A stretch of DNA of 64,000 bases from Thermoplasmata archaeon (GCA_027314915.1 DAHUZZ010000001.1:124001-188000), one strand, 5' to 3'. Numbered from the stretch's first letter, positions 8,985 to 18,519 are shown. The notes: a model not told the origin generated them from the sequence alone. Program-made: numbers and translations.

Positions 8985-10157
8985 GTGATCATGGACGGCG
9001 CGGAACGTCGGGTGGGGGAACGATACCTTCTCGAACGCAGGGAGTTCCCGGCGTTCCTCGCGGCGCTCTCGGCGTCCGGCTACCGGGTCGTCGGGCCCAC
9101 CCTCCGGGACGGCGCCATCGTCTACGGCGAGATCCGGACGGAGTCCGATCTCCCGATCGGCTGGACCGACCGCCAGGAGGCCGGGACCTACCGGGTCGTC
9201 CCCCGCGGCGATGGCGCGCTCTTCGGCTACGCGGTCGGCCCGCACAGCTGGAAGAAGTACCTCTTCCCGTCCCGGGAGCGGCTCTGGAGCGCGCGGGCGA
9301 AGGAGGGGAGCGCGGGAGGCTTCGAGGTGGAGCCCGAACCGGCGGGCGCCGATCCCCCCCTCGCCTTCCTCGGGGTCCGCGCCTGCGAGCTCGCGGCGAT
9401 CGCGATCCAGGACCGGGCCTTCACGATGGCGAACGATGTCGCCTACCTCCGCCGACGGGAGCGGATCCTGCGGGTGGCCGTCCAGTGCGGCGTCGCGGGA
9501 GGGACCTGCTTCTGCGTCTCGATGGGGACCGGGCCGGCGGCCGCGGGCGGCTTCGACCTCGCGCTCACCGAGCTGATCGCCCCGGAGCACCACCGCTTCC
9601 TCATCGAGGTGGGTTCGCCCGCCGGGGCGAAGGTCCTCACGGGGGTGCCGCTCGCCGCGGCGCCCGCGGACTCCGCGCGCGAGGCCGAGGAGGTGGTGGC
9701 GCGGACCGCCCGTTCCATGGGACGCTCGATGCGGGTCGAGGGGATCCGCGACCTGCTCGTCCAGAATCCGGAGCACCCCCGGTGGAACGACGTGGCCCGG
9801 CGGTGCCTCGCGTGCACGAACTGCACGATGGCGTGCCCGACCTGCTTCTGCCAGACCTCGGAAGAGGTGCCCGAGCTCGCGGGCGGTCGGGTGGAGCGGT
9901 GGCGACGCTGGGACTCCTGCTTCACCACGGGGTTCTCCGAGCTCCACGGCACCGCGATCCGGAAGTCCCACCTGGGACGGTACCGCCAGTGGATGACGCA
10001 CAAGCTCGCGACCTGGTACGACCAGTTCGGAAGCTCGGGCTGCGTCGGCTGCGGCCGGTGCATCACCTGGTGCCCGGTCGGGATCGACCTCACCGTGGAG
10101 GTGGAGGCCATCCGGTCCTCGCCCGGCGTCCGGCCTTCGGAGCCGAGCCCGCCATGA
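8985..10157 (+). CDS. hydB: Sulfhydrogenase beta (iron-sulfur) subunit
   Basis: First gene of the [NiFe] group 3b hydrogenase operon, 390 residues. It is the ferredoxin-like electron-transfer subunit (HydB/HyhB; related to anaerobic sulfite reductase subunit A) linking the NADPH-binding gamma subunit to the hydrogenase dimer and possibly to sulfur reduction. Two 4Fe-4S motifs are visible near the C-terminus: [12 protein letters not shown] (about residue 275) and [14 protein letters not shown] (about residue 350). The N-terminal half contains [15 protein letters not shown], typical of the family. The start is a GTG at 8985 or the ATG two codons later. It overlaps the next gene by four bases (ATGA). 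Confidence 0.9.
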   Translation: MIMDGAERRVGERYLLERREFPAFLAALSASGYRVVGPTLRDGAIVYGEIRTESDLPIGWTDRQEAGTYRVVPRGDGALFGYAVGPHSWKKYLFPSRERLWSARAKEGSAGGFEVEPEPAGADPPLAFLGVRACELAAIAIQDRAFTMANDVAYLRRRERILRVAVQCGVAGGTCFCVSMGTGPAAAGGFDLALTELIAPEHHRFLIEVGSPAGAKVLTGVPLAAAPADSAREAEEVVARTARSMGRSMRVEGIRDLLVQNPEHPRWNDVARRCLACTNCTMACPTCFCQTSEEVPELAGGRVERWRRWDSCFTTGFSELHGTAIRKSHLGRYRQWMTHKLATWYDQFGSSGCVGCGRCITWCPVGIDLTVEVEAIRSSPGVRPSEPSPP

Positions 10158-10633
10158 CCGCCTCCCGCACCCGCCCCGGCAGCGATCTCCCGCTCGCCGA
10201 GCACCGGTTCTTCCACGGGATGGACCCCGGCTTCCTCTCCGAGCTCGCGGCCCACGCCTACGCCCGCGAGTTCGAGACCGGCAGCCTCCTGGTCCGGGAG
10301 GGCGACCCGGCGGAGGAGTTCCTGCTCATCTTCCACGGGAAGGTCGCCCTCGAGATCGAGCTGCCCGACCGGCCCCGGAGGACGCTCCAGACGATCGGGC
10401 CCGGCGAGGTCCTGGGCTGGTCCTGGCTCGTCCCTCCCCACCGGTGGCGGCTCGACGGCCGGGCGCTCAAGCCGACCCGGGCGCTCGGCCTCTCGGCGAG
10501 CCACCTCCGTTCCGCCCTCGAGGCCCGTCCCGAGCAGGGGTACCGCTTCCTCCTGCGGCTCGTCCCCGTCCTCGCCCAGCGGCTCGAGAACACCCGGATC
10601 CAGCTCCTGGACCTCCACGGGGCGCCGCGATGA
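10154..10633 (+). CDS. Cyclic-nucleotide-binding-fold protein in hydrogenase operon
   Basis: Protein of 159 residues consisting almost only of a Crp-type cyclic-nucleotide-binding beta-barrel, with no helix-turn-helix. The barrel begins around [17 protein letters not shown] and contains [20 protein letters not shown]. The phosphate-binding cassette region reads [14 protein letters not shown] and later DGRAL, keeping the Gly-Glu and Arg-Ala pairs but with a Trp-rich insert unlike classic cAMP receptors, so ligand identity is uncertain. Its start and stop each overlap the neighbours by four bases, so it should be made in step with the hydrogenase subunits. A comparable protein is, to my knowledge, found in actinobacterial group 3b operons. 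A regulatory or electron-transfer-associated role is inference. Confidence 0.85.
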   Translation: MTASRTRPGSDLPLAEHRFFHGMDPGFLSELAAHAYAREFETGSLLVREGDPAEEFLLIFHGKVALEIELPDRPRRTLQTIGPGEVLGWSWLVPPHRWRLDGRALKPTRALGLSASHLRSALEARPEQGYRFLLRLVPVLAQRLENTRIQLLDLHGAPR

Positions 10634-11496
10634 CCCCGGCGACGGCCGCCCCCCCGCCGCTCCCCTCGCCGCACCCGTGGGCCCCGGTGCCCTTCGAGGT
10701 GCGGGAGCGCGCGGCCGAGACGGTCGACACGGTCACCCTCTCCCTCGCCCCTCCGGACGGCGGCGTCCCGCCGCTCGCCTTCCGACCCGGACAGTTCAAC
10801 ATGCTCTACCTCTACGGGATCGGCGAGGTGGCGATCTCCCTCAGCGGCGACCCGGGCCGGGCGGACCGGTTCGTCCACACGGTCCGGGCGGCGGGGAAGA
10901 TCACGCAGGCGCTCCAGCGGGTCGGTCTGCACGCGACCGTGGGGGTCCGCGGTCCCTACGGCGGAGGGTGGCCGGTCGAGGCGGCCCGGGGCCAGGACGT
11001 GGTGCTCGTGGGCGGCGGGATCGGCTTCGCGCCGCTGCGGCCGGTCCTCTACGAGCTCCTCCACCACCGCGACCGGTACGGCCGTCTCGAGGTGATCTAC
11101 GGGGCCCGGACGCCGAAGGACCTCCTGTACTACGAGGAGATCCAGGGCTGGCGCGCCCGCCCCGATCTCCGGTTCCAGTCGACCGTCGACACCGCCGGGC
11201 GGGAGTGGCACGGCGACGTCGGCGTGGTCACGACGCGGCTCCCCGAGTGCCGGTTCGATCCGCCCCGGACGATCGCCTTCCTCTGCGGTCCGGAGATCAT
11301 GATGAAGAGGACCGCCGAGGCGCTCCTCGCCCGGGGCATCCCCCCCGACCGGATCTGGGTCGCGCTCGAGCGGAACATGAAGTGCGCGCTCGGCATCTGC
11401 GGGCACTGCCAGTTCGGGCCGGAGTTCATCTGCCGCGACGGCCCGGTCTTCCGCTACGACACGGTCGACCGGTTCCTGAGCGTCCGGGAGCTGTAG
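10630..11496 (+). CDS. hydG: Sulfhydrogenase gamma (FAD/NAD(P)H-binding) subunit
   Basis: Ferredoxin-NADP reductase-like diaphorase subunit of 288 residues that exchanges electrons between NAD(P)H and the hydrogenase. An FAD-binding barrel comes first ([11 protein letters not shown], then GEVAISLSG), followed by a nucleotide-binding Rossmann domain ([20 protein letters not shown] and [14 protein letters not shown]). A C-terminal cysteine cluster [17 protein letters not shown] supplies the 2Fe-2S ligands of HydG/PyrK-type proteins. It overlaps the previous gene by four bases and ends two bases before the small-subunit gene. Confidence 0.92.
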   Translation: MTPATAAPPPLPSPHPWAPVPFEVRERAAETVDTVTLSLAPPDGGVPPLAFRPGQFNMLYLYGIGEVAISLSGDPGRADRFVHTVRAAGKITQALQRVGLHATVGVRGPYGGGWPVEAARGQDVVLVGGGIGFAPLRPVLYELLHHRDRYGRLEVIYGARTPKDLLYYEEIQGWRARPDLRFQSTVDTAGREWHGDVGVVTTRLPECRFDPPRTIAFLCGPEIMMKRTAEALLARGIPPDRIWVALERNMKCALGICGHCQFGPEFICRDGPVFRYDTVDRFLSVREL

Positions 11497-11498
11497 CG

Positions 11499-12299
11499 AT
11501 GGCCGCGCCCTCCCGTCCGAGGCTGGGCGTCTTCAAGTTCGCCTCGTGCGACGGCTGCCAGCTCACGCTCCTGGACTGCGAGGAGGAGCTGCTGCCGATC
11601 GCCGACCGGGTCGAGATCGCCGACTTCCGGGAGGCCTCGAGCGCCGTCCTCGGGGGGCCGTTCGACCTCGCCCTTGTCGAGGGTTCCGTCACCACCCCCG
11701 CCGACCGGGAGCGCATCCACCGGATCCGGGCCGAGTCGCGCGTGCTCGTGACGATCGGCGCCTGCGCGACCTCCGGGGGCATCCAGGCGCTGCGGAACTT
11801 CGCGGACGTCGAGGAGTACCGGCGGGTCGTCTACGCCCACCCGGAGTACGTCTCGACCCTCGCGACCTCCACGGGGATCGCCGAGCACGTCCCGGTCGAC
11901 TTCGAGCTCCGCGGGTGCCCGATCAACAAGCGCCAGCTCCTCGAGGTGATCACGGCGTTCCTCTCGGGCCGGGCGCCCGACGTCCCGACGGAGAGCGTCT
12001 GCCTCGAATGCAAGCGCCGCGGGACCGTCTGCGTGCTCGTGGCCCACGGCACCCCCTGCCTCGGCCCGGTGACCCAGGCCGGCTGCGGGGCGCTCTGCCC
12101 CGCGTACGACCGGGGCTGCTACGGCTGCTTCGGCCCGCAGGACACGCCGAACCTGCCCTCGCTCTCCCACCGCCTCCTCGAGATCGGCCTGGAGCCGCCG
12201 ACGCTCACGCGGTTCTACCGGAGCTTCAACGGCAACGCCCCGGCGTTCCGGGCGGCGGCGGAGGACGTGGCGGGCGCCCCGGGCGGAGGCACGGGATGA
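11499..12299 (+). CDS. hydD: Sulfhydrogenase delta ([NiFe] small) subunit
   Basis: Small subunit of the [NiFe] hydrogenase core, 266 residues. The N-terminal [19 protein letters not shown] supplies ligands of the proximal cluster. Further cysteines are in [35 protein letters not shown] and the C-terminal [18 protein letters not shown] run, enough for three 4Fe-4S clusters as in F420-non-reducing and 3b enzymes. There is no twin-arginine leader, consistent with a cytoplasmic group 3 enzyme. It overlaps the large-subunit start by four bases. Confidence 0.93.
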   Translation: MAAPSRPRLGVFKFASCDGCQLTLLDCEEELLPIADRVEIADFREASSAVLGGPFDLALVEGSVTTPADRERIHRIRAESRVLVTIGACATSGGIQALRNFADVEEYRRVVYAHPEYVSTLATSTGIAEHVPVDFELRGCPINKRQLLEVITAFLSGRAPDVPTESVCLECKRRGTVCVLVAHGTPCLGPVTQAGCGALCPAYDRGCYGCFGPQDTPNLPSLSHRLLEIGLEPPTLTRFYRSFNGNAPAFRAAAEDVAGAPGGGTG

Positions 12300-13594
12300 G
12301 CGAGCGGACGATCGCGGTCGACTACCTCGCCCGGGTCGAGGGGGAGGGCTCGCTCCGGGTCCGCATCCACGATCGCACCGTCGAGGACGTGGAGCTCAGG
12401 ATCTTCGAGCCGCCCCGCTTCTTCGAGGCGTTCCTGCGGGGCCGGTCCTACCGGGAGGCGCCGGACATCACGGCGCGGATCTGCGGCATCTGCCCGGTCG
12501 CCTACCAGATGAGCTCGGTCCACGCGATGGAGCGCGCCCTCGGGCTCGCCGTCGCGCCCGAGGTCCGGGCGCTCCGGAGGCTGCTCTACTGCGGGGAGTG
12601 GGTCGAGAGCCACGCGCTCCACGTCTACCTGCTCCACGCCCCCGACTTCCTGGGCTACCCGGACGCGATCCGGATGGCCAAGGACCACCCGGAGATCGTC
12701 CGGGAGGGGCTCGAGCTCAAGCGGGCCGGCAACCGGATCATGGAGCTCCTGGGGGGCCGGGAGATCCACCCGATCAATGTGCGGGTGGGCGGCTTCTACC
12801 GGTGCCCGTCGCGCGAGGAGCTCGCGACGCTCGCGGAGCCCGTCGCCCGGGCGCTCGAGCTCGCCGAGGGGACCGTGCGGTTCACCTCGGGACTCGACTT
12901 CCCGGCGATCGAGGAGGAGTACGAGTTCGTGAGCCTCCGCCACCCCGAGGAGTACCCGATGAACGAGGGGGAGATCGTCTCGAACCGCGGGCTCCGGATC
13001 CCCGTCGACGGGTTCGATGCGGAGTTCGAGGAGCGGCAGGTCCCCCACTCGAACGCCCTCCAGTCGTTCCGCCGGGGCGGGGGATCCTACCTCGTCGGCC
13101 CGATGGCGCGGTACGCGCTCAACCGCGACCGGCTCCTCCCCCGGGCCGATGCGATCGCCCGCGCGGTCGGGCTCGAGCCCGTGGTCACGAACCCCTACCG
13201 CAGCATCGTGGTCCGGTCCGTCGAGATGGTCCAGGCGCTCGAGGACGCCCTCCGGATCATCGGCTCGTACCGTCCGCCGGAACGCCCGTACGTCGAGGCG
13301 AAGCCCCCGTTCGAGGGCGCCCTGCGGTGCCGCGCGGCCACGGAGGCGCCGCGGGGGATCCTCTACCACGACTACCGGCTCGGACCGACGGGGATCATCG
13401 ACTCGGCGCGGATCGTCGCTCCGACCTCGCAGAACCAGAAGCGGATCGAGGACGACCTCCGGGCCCTCGTGGGCCGGTCCCTCGACCTGGGGGAGGGTCC
13501 CCTCACGCAGGCCTGCGAGCGCGCCGTCCGCAACCACGATCCCTGCATCTCGTGCGCGACCCACTTCCTGACCCTCGACCTGGTGCGGGACTGA
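12296..13594 (+). CDS. hydA: Sulfhydrogenase alpha ([NiFe] large) subunit
   Basis: Catalytic subunit of 432 residues holding the Ni-Fe(CN)2CO centre. The two ligand motifs are intact: [11 protein letters not shown] (about residue 60) and [18 protein letters not shown] at the C-terminus. The 15 residues after the last ligand cysteine form the tail normally removed by a maturation protease, and that protease is encoded next. Other large-subunit landmarks are [10 protein letters not shown] near the N-terminus and [11 protein letters not shown]. The operon content places it in group 3b (bidirectional NADP-linked hydrogenase/sulfhydrogenase). Whether it evolves or consumes H2 in this organism cannot be read from sequence. 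Confidence 0.94.
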   Translation: MSERTIAVDYLARVEGEGSLRVRIHDRTVEDVELRIFEPPRFFEAFLRGRSYREAPDITARICGICPVAYQMSSVHAMERALGLAVAPEVRALRRLLYCGEWVESHALHVYLLHAPDFLGYPDAIRMAKDHPEIVREGLELKRAGNRIMELLGGREIHPINVRVGGFYRCPSREELATLAEPVARALELAEGTVRFTSGLDFPAIEEEYEFVSLRHPEEYPMNEGEIVSNRGLRIPVDGFDAEFEERQVPHSNALQSFRRGGGSYLVGPMARYALNRDRLLPRADAIARAVGLEPVVTNPYRSIVVRSVEMVQALEDALRIIGSYRPPERPYVEAKPPFEGALRCRAATEAPRGILYHDYRLGPTGIIDSARIVAPTSQNQKRIEDDLRALVGRSLDLGEGPLTQACERAVRNHDPCISCATHFLTLDLVRD

Positions 13595-13601
13595 GGTCGA
13601 G

Positions 13602-14147
13602 ATGCCGGCTCCGGGGGCGGCGGGGGCGAACGGTGGGCCCGCGCCGCCCCTCCTCCTCGCCGTCGGCAACGAGCTGCGCGGGGACGACGCCGCGGGGCTC
13701 CGGGTCGCGGAGCGCCTGGGCCACGACTCCCCCCGATCGTACCGGATCGCGATCGCTCCGGCGGCCATCGACCGGCTCCTGGAGATCTGGGAGGGGCGGC
13801 CGCTCGTGGTCGTCGTCGATGCGGTCCGCTCCGGTCGCGCTCCGGGATCGATCGTCCGGCTCGAGGTCGGGCGGGACCCCTGGCCCCCCGGTCTCGGCAC
13901 GACCTCGACGCACGGGCTCTCGCTCACGGAGGCCGTGGCGCTCGGGCAGGCGCTGGGCCGACTGCCCCGGCGCCTCGTCATCTACGGGATCGAGGGGTCG
14001 ACGTTCGGGGTCGGGGAGGAGCTCTCCGCCGAGGTCGCCGCCGCCCTCCCCGAGCTCGAGCGGGCGGTCGCGAAGGAGCTCGGGGCCCGGCCCGCGGGGC
14101 CCGCGGGGCCCGCGGGAGCCCCGAAGGGGAGGCCCCCCCATGCATGA
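13602..14147 (+). CDS. Hydrogenase maturation endopeptidase (HycI/HybD family)
   Basis: Peptidase of 181 residues that trims the C-terminal tail of the large subunit after nickel insertion. The three nickel-sensing acidic and histidine positions of the M52 family are recognisable: GNELRGDDAAG (Glu and Asp region), VVVDAVRSG and STHGLSLTEAV. The last 15 or so residues are a low-complexity Ala-Gly-Pro tail encoded by a nine-base tandem repeat. It starts 8 bases after the large-subunit stop and overlaps the HypA-like gene by 8 bases, so it is part of the operon. Confidence 0.88.
   Translation: MPAPGAAGANGGPAPPLLLAVGNELRGDDAAGLRVAERLGHDSPRSYRIAIAPAAIDRLLEIWEGRPLVVVVDAVRSGRAPGSIVRLEVGRDPWPPGLGTTSTHGLSLTEAVALGQALGRLPRRLVIYGIEGSTFGVGEELSAEVAAALPELERAVAKELGARPAGPAGPAGAPKGRPPHA
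14089..14115 (+). repeat. Three tandem copies of GGCCCGCGG
   Basis: Perfect nine-base direct repeat inside the 3' end of the maturation-peptidase gene, coding for an Ala-Gly-Pro type tail. Being a multiple of three it can expand or shrink without a frameshift. Probably slippage-derived and functionally neutral. Confidence 0.8.
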
Positions 14148-14466
14148 GGAGCGGCTCCTCCGCGAGCTTCACCGCAAGCTCGCCGAGCTGGCGCCGGTCG
14201 GGGGGCCGGTCCGGGTCACCGCGGTCCGGCTCCGGGTCGGCGCGCTCGCCCACGTCCCGGAGTCCACGCTCCGGTCCCGGTGGCCCGAGGTCACCGAGGG
14301 GACCCGCGCCGGGGCGAGCCGGCTCGAGATCACCACCGCTTCGGAGATCACCGACCCGAACTCGGCCGGGATCCTGCTCGTGTCGGTGGACGTGGACGAC
14401 GGGTCCGAGGGCGCGCACCGAGAACCTGATGAGAGCTCGGAGGGTGCCGCGCGGAAGGGATCCTGA
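14140..14466 (+). CDS. hypA: HypA-like nickel chaperone lacking the zinc ribbon
   Basis: Protein of 108 residues beginning MHEERLLRELHRKL, the invariant HypA start in which Met-His-Glu binds nickel. The next part, VRVTAVRLRVGALAHVPE and EVTEGTRAGASRLEI, follows the HypA fold. It then departs: the two CxxC pairs of the zinc domain are absent and replaced by ITDPNSAGILLVSVDVDD. A short zinc-less HypA-like family of this type occurs beside hydrogenases in some bacteria, from memory. The gene overlaps the peptidase gene by 8 bases and is followed 2 bases later by hypC. No hypB, D, E or F lies in this window. Confidence 0.72.
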   Translation: MHEERLLRELHRKLAELAPVGGPVRVTAVRLRVGALAHVPESTLRSRWPEVTEGTRAGASRLEITTASEITDPNSAGILLVSVDVDDGSEGAHREPDESSEGAARKGS

Positions 14467-14468
14467 CC

Positions 14469-14750
14469 ATGTGCCTCGCGATTCCCGGGCGCATCGTCGC
14501 CATCTCGCGGGAGGATCCCGCCCTGCCGGTCGCCGAGGTCGAGTACGGCGGGATCCACCGGACCGCCCAGCTGCTCTACGTCCCCGACGCCCGGATCGGG
14601 GAGTATGTCATCGTGCAGGCCGGCTTCGCCATCCGGAGGATGGACGAGGCGGAGGCCCGGGCGAGCCTCCGGGCGGCGGAAGAGTACTCGGAGAGGGGCC
14701 GTTCCGCCGACCCGGGTCGGGCCGGGGTCGGATCCACGGAGCGCCGATGA
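14469..14750 (+). CDS. hypC: Hydrogenase assembly chaperone HypC
   Basis: Small chaperone of 93 residues that carries the Fe(CN)2CO unit with HypD and binds the large-subunit precursor. The essential N-terminus MCLAIPGRIV with Cys2 is intact, and the OB-fold core includes AEVEYGGIHR and GEYVIVQAGFAIRRMDEAEA. The tail after about residue 75 is charged and probably disordered. It closes the hydrogenase maturation set in this operon. Confidence 0.93.
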   Translation: MCLAIPGRIVAISREDPALPVAEVEYGGIHRTAQLLYVPDARIGEYVIVQAGFAIRRMDEAEARASLRAAEEYSERGRSADPGRAGVGSTERR

Positions 14751-14760
14751 GGGCCCGGCC

Positions 14761-15732
14761 ATGAGCCCGTCCCCCGGGCCCGAACCGCCCCGCCCGGACT
14801 CCGGGCGCGGGCTCGGGCTCCTCCTCGTGCTCGCCACCGCCCTGATCAGCGGCGTGTCGACGTTCGTGAACCTCTACGCGGTCCAGGGGACGAGCTCGGA
14901 CGCCTTCGTCACGGTCCGCAACGTCGCCGTGGCCCTGGCCCTGGTCCCGGTCGCGCTCCTCGCCGCGCGACCCGGTCGGCGCCCCCTCGGGCGCCGGGAC
15001 CTGGGCCGGCTCATCTTCATCGGGATCGTGGGCGGCGGGATCCCCTTCCTCCTCTTCTTCCACGGCCTCGAGCTCGCCACCGCCGCCGGAGGCGGGCTCA
15101 CCGCCTCCTTCCTCTACCGCACGCTCTTTTCGCTGGCCACCCTCTTCGGGATCGTCGTCCTCGGCGAGCGGCTCCGCGGGTGGGTCGTCCTCGCCGGGCT
15201 CCTCGTGCTCGGCGGCAACCTGCTCCTTCTTTCCCTGACGAGCGCGGTCTGGACCGATGGCTCCGGCCTGGTGCTCCTCGCCACCCTCCTCTGGGCGGTC
15301 GAGTACACCGTCTCGAAGCGGGCGCTCCGCGATCTCCCGAGCCCGACCGTCGCGCTCGGTCGGATGGGCTTCGGCGCCCTCTTCCTCGTGGGCTACCTCG
15401 CCGGCACCGGCCAGCTCGCGGCGGTGGGCGCCCTCGGCCCCGCCGCCTGGTCGTGGGTCGGCGTGAGCGCCGCCCTCCTCACCGGGTTCGTGGTGACCTG
15501 GTACGCGGGCCTGGAACGGGTGGAGCTCGGGACCGCGACGACGGTGCTCGTGCTCGGCTTCCCCGTCACCTGGCTCCTGGCCGTCGCGATCCGGGGCGCG
15601 CCGTTCCTCCTCGTCGAGGCGCTCGGCGCCGTGACGGTCGCGCTCGGGGTCCTCCTCGCGGTCGGGGCCGACCGGGCGCGGGCCGCCTGGGACGTGCTGC
15701 GCTCCGGAGCGTACCGCCGACCGGCGGCGTAG
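14761..15732 (+). CDS. EamA/DMT-family permease
   Basis: Membrane protein of 323 residues with about ten hydrophobic segments arranged as two five-helix EamA repeats (roughly 17-150 and 165-305), the drug/metabolite transporter fold. The frame is open further upstream, but the ATG at 14761 directly precedes [17 protein letters not shown] and the first membrane segment [16 protein letters not shown]. It lies 10 bases after hypC and 5 bases before the DUF6390-like gene, so it is in the hydrogenase transcript. Substrate is unknown; sequence gives no support for a nickel transporter. Confidence 0.82.
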   Translation: MSPSPGPEPPRPDSGRGLGLLLVLATALISGVSTFVNLYAVQGTSSDAFVTVRNVAVALALVPVALLAARPGRRPLGRRDLGRLIFIGIVGGGIPFLLFFHGLELATAAGGGLTASFLYRTLFSLATLFGIVVLGERLRGWVVLAGLLVLGGNLLLLSLTSAVWTDGSGLVLLATLLWAVEYTVSKRALRDLPSPTVALGRMGFGALFLVGYLAGTGQLAAVGALGPAAWSWVGVSAALLTGFVVTWYAGLERVELGTATTVLVLGFPVTWLLAVAIRGAPFLLVEALGAVTVALGVLLAVGADRARAAWDVLRSGAYRRPAA

Positions 15733-15737
15733 GACCG

Positions 15738-16520
15738 ATGGACGGGGTCCAGCTCGGCGCCCGGTTCAGCCTCGCGACGAACCGGCTCCAGTACTGCGGC
15801 CCGGCCGACGCGGCGCCGGAGCTCTACCGTTCGATCCTCGCGCCGGCCGGCAGCGCGGCGGCCCGGCGGGCGCTCCTCGACTTCGAGGCGCTGACCCCGT
15901 ACCTGGCCGCCCTCGGGGCGAAGCACGGGCTCGATCCGCTCGACCGGCGCGTCGTCGAGGCCTACTGGATCGGCAACGAGCTCCTCGAGGGGTTCGGTCG
16001 GACGGAGTTCCGGGGGATCCTCGGGGCGCTCGAGCGGCGGGGGCTCCCGCGGTCGGCGGCGGACCGGCTCCGCGCCCACCTGCCCCGCGATCCCCTCCCG
16101 CACCACATGTTCCACGTGGCGTTCGTCGGCGTCGGGGCCGTGACGGGCCACGTGCCGACCACGCTGCCCAACATGGAGTCGTGCCGCCCCCGGTGGGCGA
16201 CGGTGGTCGGGCCCGGCGCCCCCGGGCATCTGAGGGTCGCCGGTCCGGAGCTCGCGGTCGAGCAGGGCGAGCTCCGGCTCCGCGGCCAGGTCGAGCGGGA
16301 GGTCGCCTGGGACCCCGGGGTGGTCCCCGACGCGGGCCCCGGCACCGAGCTCGCGATCCACTGGGGGTGGGCCGCGCTCGCCCTCCGCCCCGGCCAGCGC
16401 GCGGGGATCGAGGGGTACACGCGCCGCGCGATCGACGCCGCGAACGAGGCGCTCCCGGCGCTCGGCGTGCTCGGGCGCGGGCCCGAGGACCCGGGCAGCG
16501 AGCCGGCTCACTTCGCGTAG
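15738..16520 (+). CDS. DUF6390-like hydrogenase-associated protein
   Basis: Protein of 260 residues, soluble, with an N-terminal [21 protein letters not shown] block and a central [20 protein letters not shown]. These resemble the uncharacterised DUF6390 family, which I recall as occurring next to [NiFe] hydrogenase genes, mainly in actinobacteria; the family name needs confirmation. Conserved-looking Cys (YCGP) and His (LPHHMFHV) residues could bind metal. It ends the hydrogenase gene run and overlaps the oppositely oriented ilvE by 13 bases at their 3' ends. No biochemical function can be assigned. Confidence 0.65.
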   Translation: MDGVQLGARFSLATNRLQYCGPADAAPELYRSILAPAGSAAARRALLDFEALTPYLAALGAKHGLDPLDRRVVEAYWIGNELLEGFGRTEFRGILGALERRGLPRSAADRLRAHLPRDPLPHHMFHVAFVGVGAVTGHVPTTLPNMESCRPRWATVVGPGAPGHLRVAGPELAVEQGELRLRGQVEREVAWDPGVVPDAGPGTELAIHWGWAALALRPGQRAGIEGYTRRAIDAANEALPALGVLGRGPEDPGSEPAHFA

Positions 16521-17509
16521 GCGGCCCACGCCTGGGCCTGGTCGCGGGCCTGCATCTCCCCCGCGACCGCCTGCTCGAGCTGCTGGGGCTCGAGGTAGGT
16601 GAGCCAGAGCCCGTGGCCGGGCCTCAGCCCCTGCGCGCACTCCTCGTACAGCCGGTGGATCCGGTCGGTGATGGGGTGGCGGCCGTCCCCGATGGGGCGG
16701 CCGTCGACCTCCCGGATCGGGGCGATGCCCGCGGCGGTCCCGCTGAAGAACAGCTCGTCCGCCGAGTAGAGCTCCTCGCGGGTGAAGTCGGTCCGCTGGA
16801 AGGCGATCCCCTCCTCGTGGAGGAGCTGGAGGACCGTGTCCCGGGTGATCCCGCGCAGGATCCCCGAGCTCGCGGGCGGCGTGCTCACGACGTCGTTCTT
16901 CACCCGGAAGATGTTCTCGCCGGTCCCCTCGGCGACCATCCCGGCCGAGTTGAGGAGGATCGCCTCGTCGTACCCCCCGGCGATGGCCTCCATCTTGGCG
17001 AGCGCTCCGTTCGCGTAGTTCGCCGCGCACTTCGCCTGCGGCGGGAGCGACCGGGAGTCGATCCGGGTCCAGCTCGAGACCGTCGCCCGGGTGCCGCCGA
17101 CCTCGCTGGTGGGGCCGAGCAGGGGCGGCCAGTACCACTCTCCGATGGCGACGTCGATCTCGCTGTGCGAGGGGTCGAGCCCCATCTCGCCGTAGCCGGA
17201 GAAGGCGATGGGGCGCAGGTAGGCGTCCGCGATCCCGTTCGCCTGGACGAGCTCGATCGCCGCGTGCCGGAGCTCCGCGGTGGAGTAGGGGAGCTTCATC
17301 CGGTAGATCTTCGCGCTGTTGCCGAGCCGCTCGAGATGGTCGTCCAGCCGGAAGATCGCGGGACCGTGGGGCGTGCGGTGGGACCGGATCCCCTCGAAGA
17401 CGGAGTAGGCGTAGTGGAGCCCGTGGCTGAGCACGTGGACCCGCGCCTCCTCCCAGGGAACGAGCTCGCCGTTGAGCCAGATCTTCGGTAGCGGGCCGAG
17501 CGCGACCAT
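16508..17509 (-). CDS. ilvE: Branched-chain amino-acid aminotransferase
   Basis: Fold-type IV PLP enzyme of 333 residues that transaminates Leu, Ile and Val with 2-oxoglutarate. Visible features are [20 protein letters not shown] at the N-terminus, GVFEGIR-like [10 protein letters not shown], the [18 protein letters not shown] stretch with the PLP lysine, and [14 protein letters not shown]. An SD-like GGAGGG lies just before the ATG at 17509. A TATA-like TTTAC within the palindrome at 17545-17560 would give a leader of about 10 bases. The gene faces away from the por operon; the pair may share control through that palindrome. Confidence 0.93.
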   Translation of the reverse strand: MVALGPLPKIWLNGELVPWEEARVHVLSHGLHYAYSVFEGIRSHRTPHGPAIFRLDDHLERLGNSAKIYRMKLPYSTAELRHAAIELVQANGIADAYLRPIAFSGYGEMGLDPSHSEIDVAIGEWYWPPLLGPTSEVGGTRATVSSWTRIDSRSLPPQAKCAANYANGALAKMEAIAGGYDEAILLNSAGMVAEGTGENIFRVKNDVVSTPPASSGILRGITRDTVLQLLHEEGIAFQRTDFTREELYSADELFFSGTAAGIAPIREVDGRPIGDGRHPITDRIHRLYEECAQGLRPGHGLWLTYLEPQQLEQAVAGEMQARDQAQAWAAYAK

Positions 17510-17544
17510 GGCCCTCCATTCCCGGCCCCGCGGATAGGCGGGGA

Positions 17545-17560
17545 GTAAATCCGGGTTTAC
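17545..17560. promoter_or_regulatory. Palindrome in ilvE / por divergent promoter region
   Basis: GTAAATCCGGGTTTAC is a 16-base inverted repeat with a single mismatched pair, centred on CCGG. It overlaps the AT-rich element that would serve as the ilvE TATA box (about 35-45 bases upstream of its start) and lies about 90 bases before the first por gene. It may be a repressor or activator site for both, or chance symmetry of a TATA element. Confidence 0.45.
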
Positions 17561-17649
17561 GTCCGTTCGGCGCCGGCCCGCGTCAACTGCGGCTGACCTC
17601 GCCGATATCCCTGCCGGGCGTGCTCGAGCCCCCCCGGGAGGGTCCCCCC

Positions 17650-18519
17650 GTGCTGGAGGTACGGTTCCACGGGCGCGGCGGGCAGGGCGCGGTGCTCGCC
17701 TCCGAGCTCCTGGCCCACGCCGCGTTCCTCGACGGGAAGTGGCCGCAGAGCTTCCCGTTCTTCGGCGTCGAGCGGCGGGGGGCGCCGGTCACCGCCTACG
17801 TGCGGATCGACGACCGGCCGATCGCGCTCCGCACCTCCATCACCGTGCCGGACGTGGTCGTGGTGCTCGAGACCGGCCTGCTCCGCACGGTCCCGGTCAC
17901 CGACGGGCTCCGCGAGGGCGGGCTCCTCCTGGTGAACTCGGCGCTCCCGCCGGAGCTCATCGAGGTGCCGATCCCCGTCCGCACCGCCACCGTGGACGCG
18001 ACGGGGATCGCCCGCGCCCGCGGGCTCGGATCCCCGACGATGCCCATCGTCAACACCGCGATGCTGGGCGCCCTCGCCCGCGCGACGGGGGTCGTCTCCC
18101 TCGACGCGGTCCGGGGCTCGATCGTCCACGTGCCCGCCAAGCCCCGGGAGAACCGGGAGGCGGCCGCCGACGGCTTCGCCGCGGTGCGGTCGGGGGAGGG
18201 CCGGCACCTCCCCGTCGCCCGGCGGGCGGAGCGGGCCCCGCCGCTGCCGGAGGGCCCGATCGCCGCGGTGCCGAGCAGCACCCTCGTCACCTCCTCCTGG
18301 CGGACCCTCCGACCGGTGATCCGCCTCGAGAAGTGCACGCGGTGCAACTTCTGCTGGAAGTACTGCCCCGACGACGCGATCGAGCTCGACCCGTCGGGGT
18401 TCCCGGTGATCCGGGAGGCCCACTGCAAGGGGTGCGGCATCTGCGCCGCCGAGTGCCCGCCGAAGACGATCGAGATGGTGCTGGACGCGGGGGCGCGGGG
18501 GGGATGGGGCGTCAGGTGA
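17650..18519 (+). CDS. porGD: 2-oxoacid:ferredoxin oxidoreductase, fused gamma-delta subunit
   Basis: Fusion of 289 residues. The first 180 residues are the gamma domain (VRFHGRGGQGAVLASELLA, FFGVERRGAPV), and the last 80 are the delta ferredoxin domain with two 4Fe-4S motifs, CTRCNFCWKYCPDDAI and CKGCGICAAECPPKTI. The start is set at the GTG at 17650, which has a GGGAGGG seven bases before it and gives the canonical LEVRFHGRGG beginning; a GTG at 17620 is also open. It is the first gene of porGD-A-B and overlaps porA by 16 bases. Pyruvate is the default substrate; branched-chain 2-oxoacids (VOR), suggested by the adjacent ilvE, are an alternative. Confidence 0.9.
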   Translation: MLEVRFHGRGGQGAVLASELLAHAAFLDGKWPQSFPFFGVERRGAPVTAYVRIDDRPIALRTSITVPDVVVVLETGLLRTVPVTDGLREGGLLLVNSALPPELIEVPIPVRTATVDATGIARARGLGSPTMPIVNTAMLGALARATGVVSLDAVRGSIVHVPAKPRENREAAADGFAAVRSGEGRHLPVARRAERAPPLPEGPIAAVPSSTLVTSSWRTLRPVIRLEKCTRCNFCWKYCPDDAIELDPSGFPVIREAHCKGCGICAAECPPKTIEMVLDAGARGGWGVR

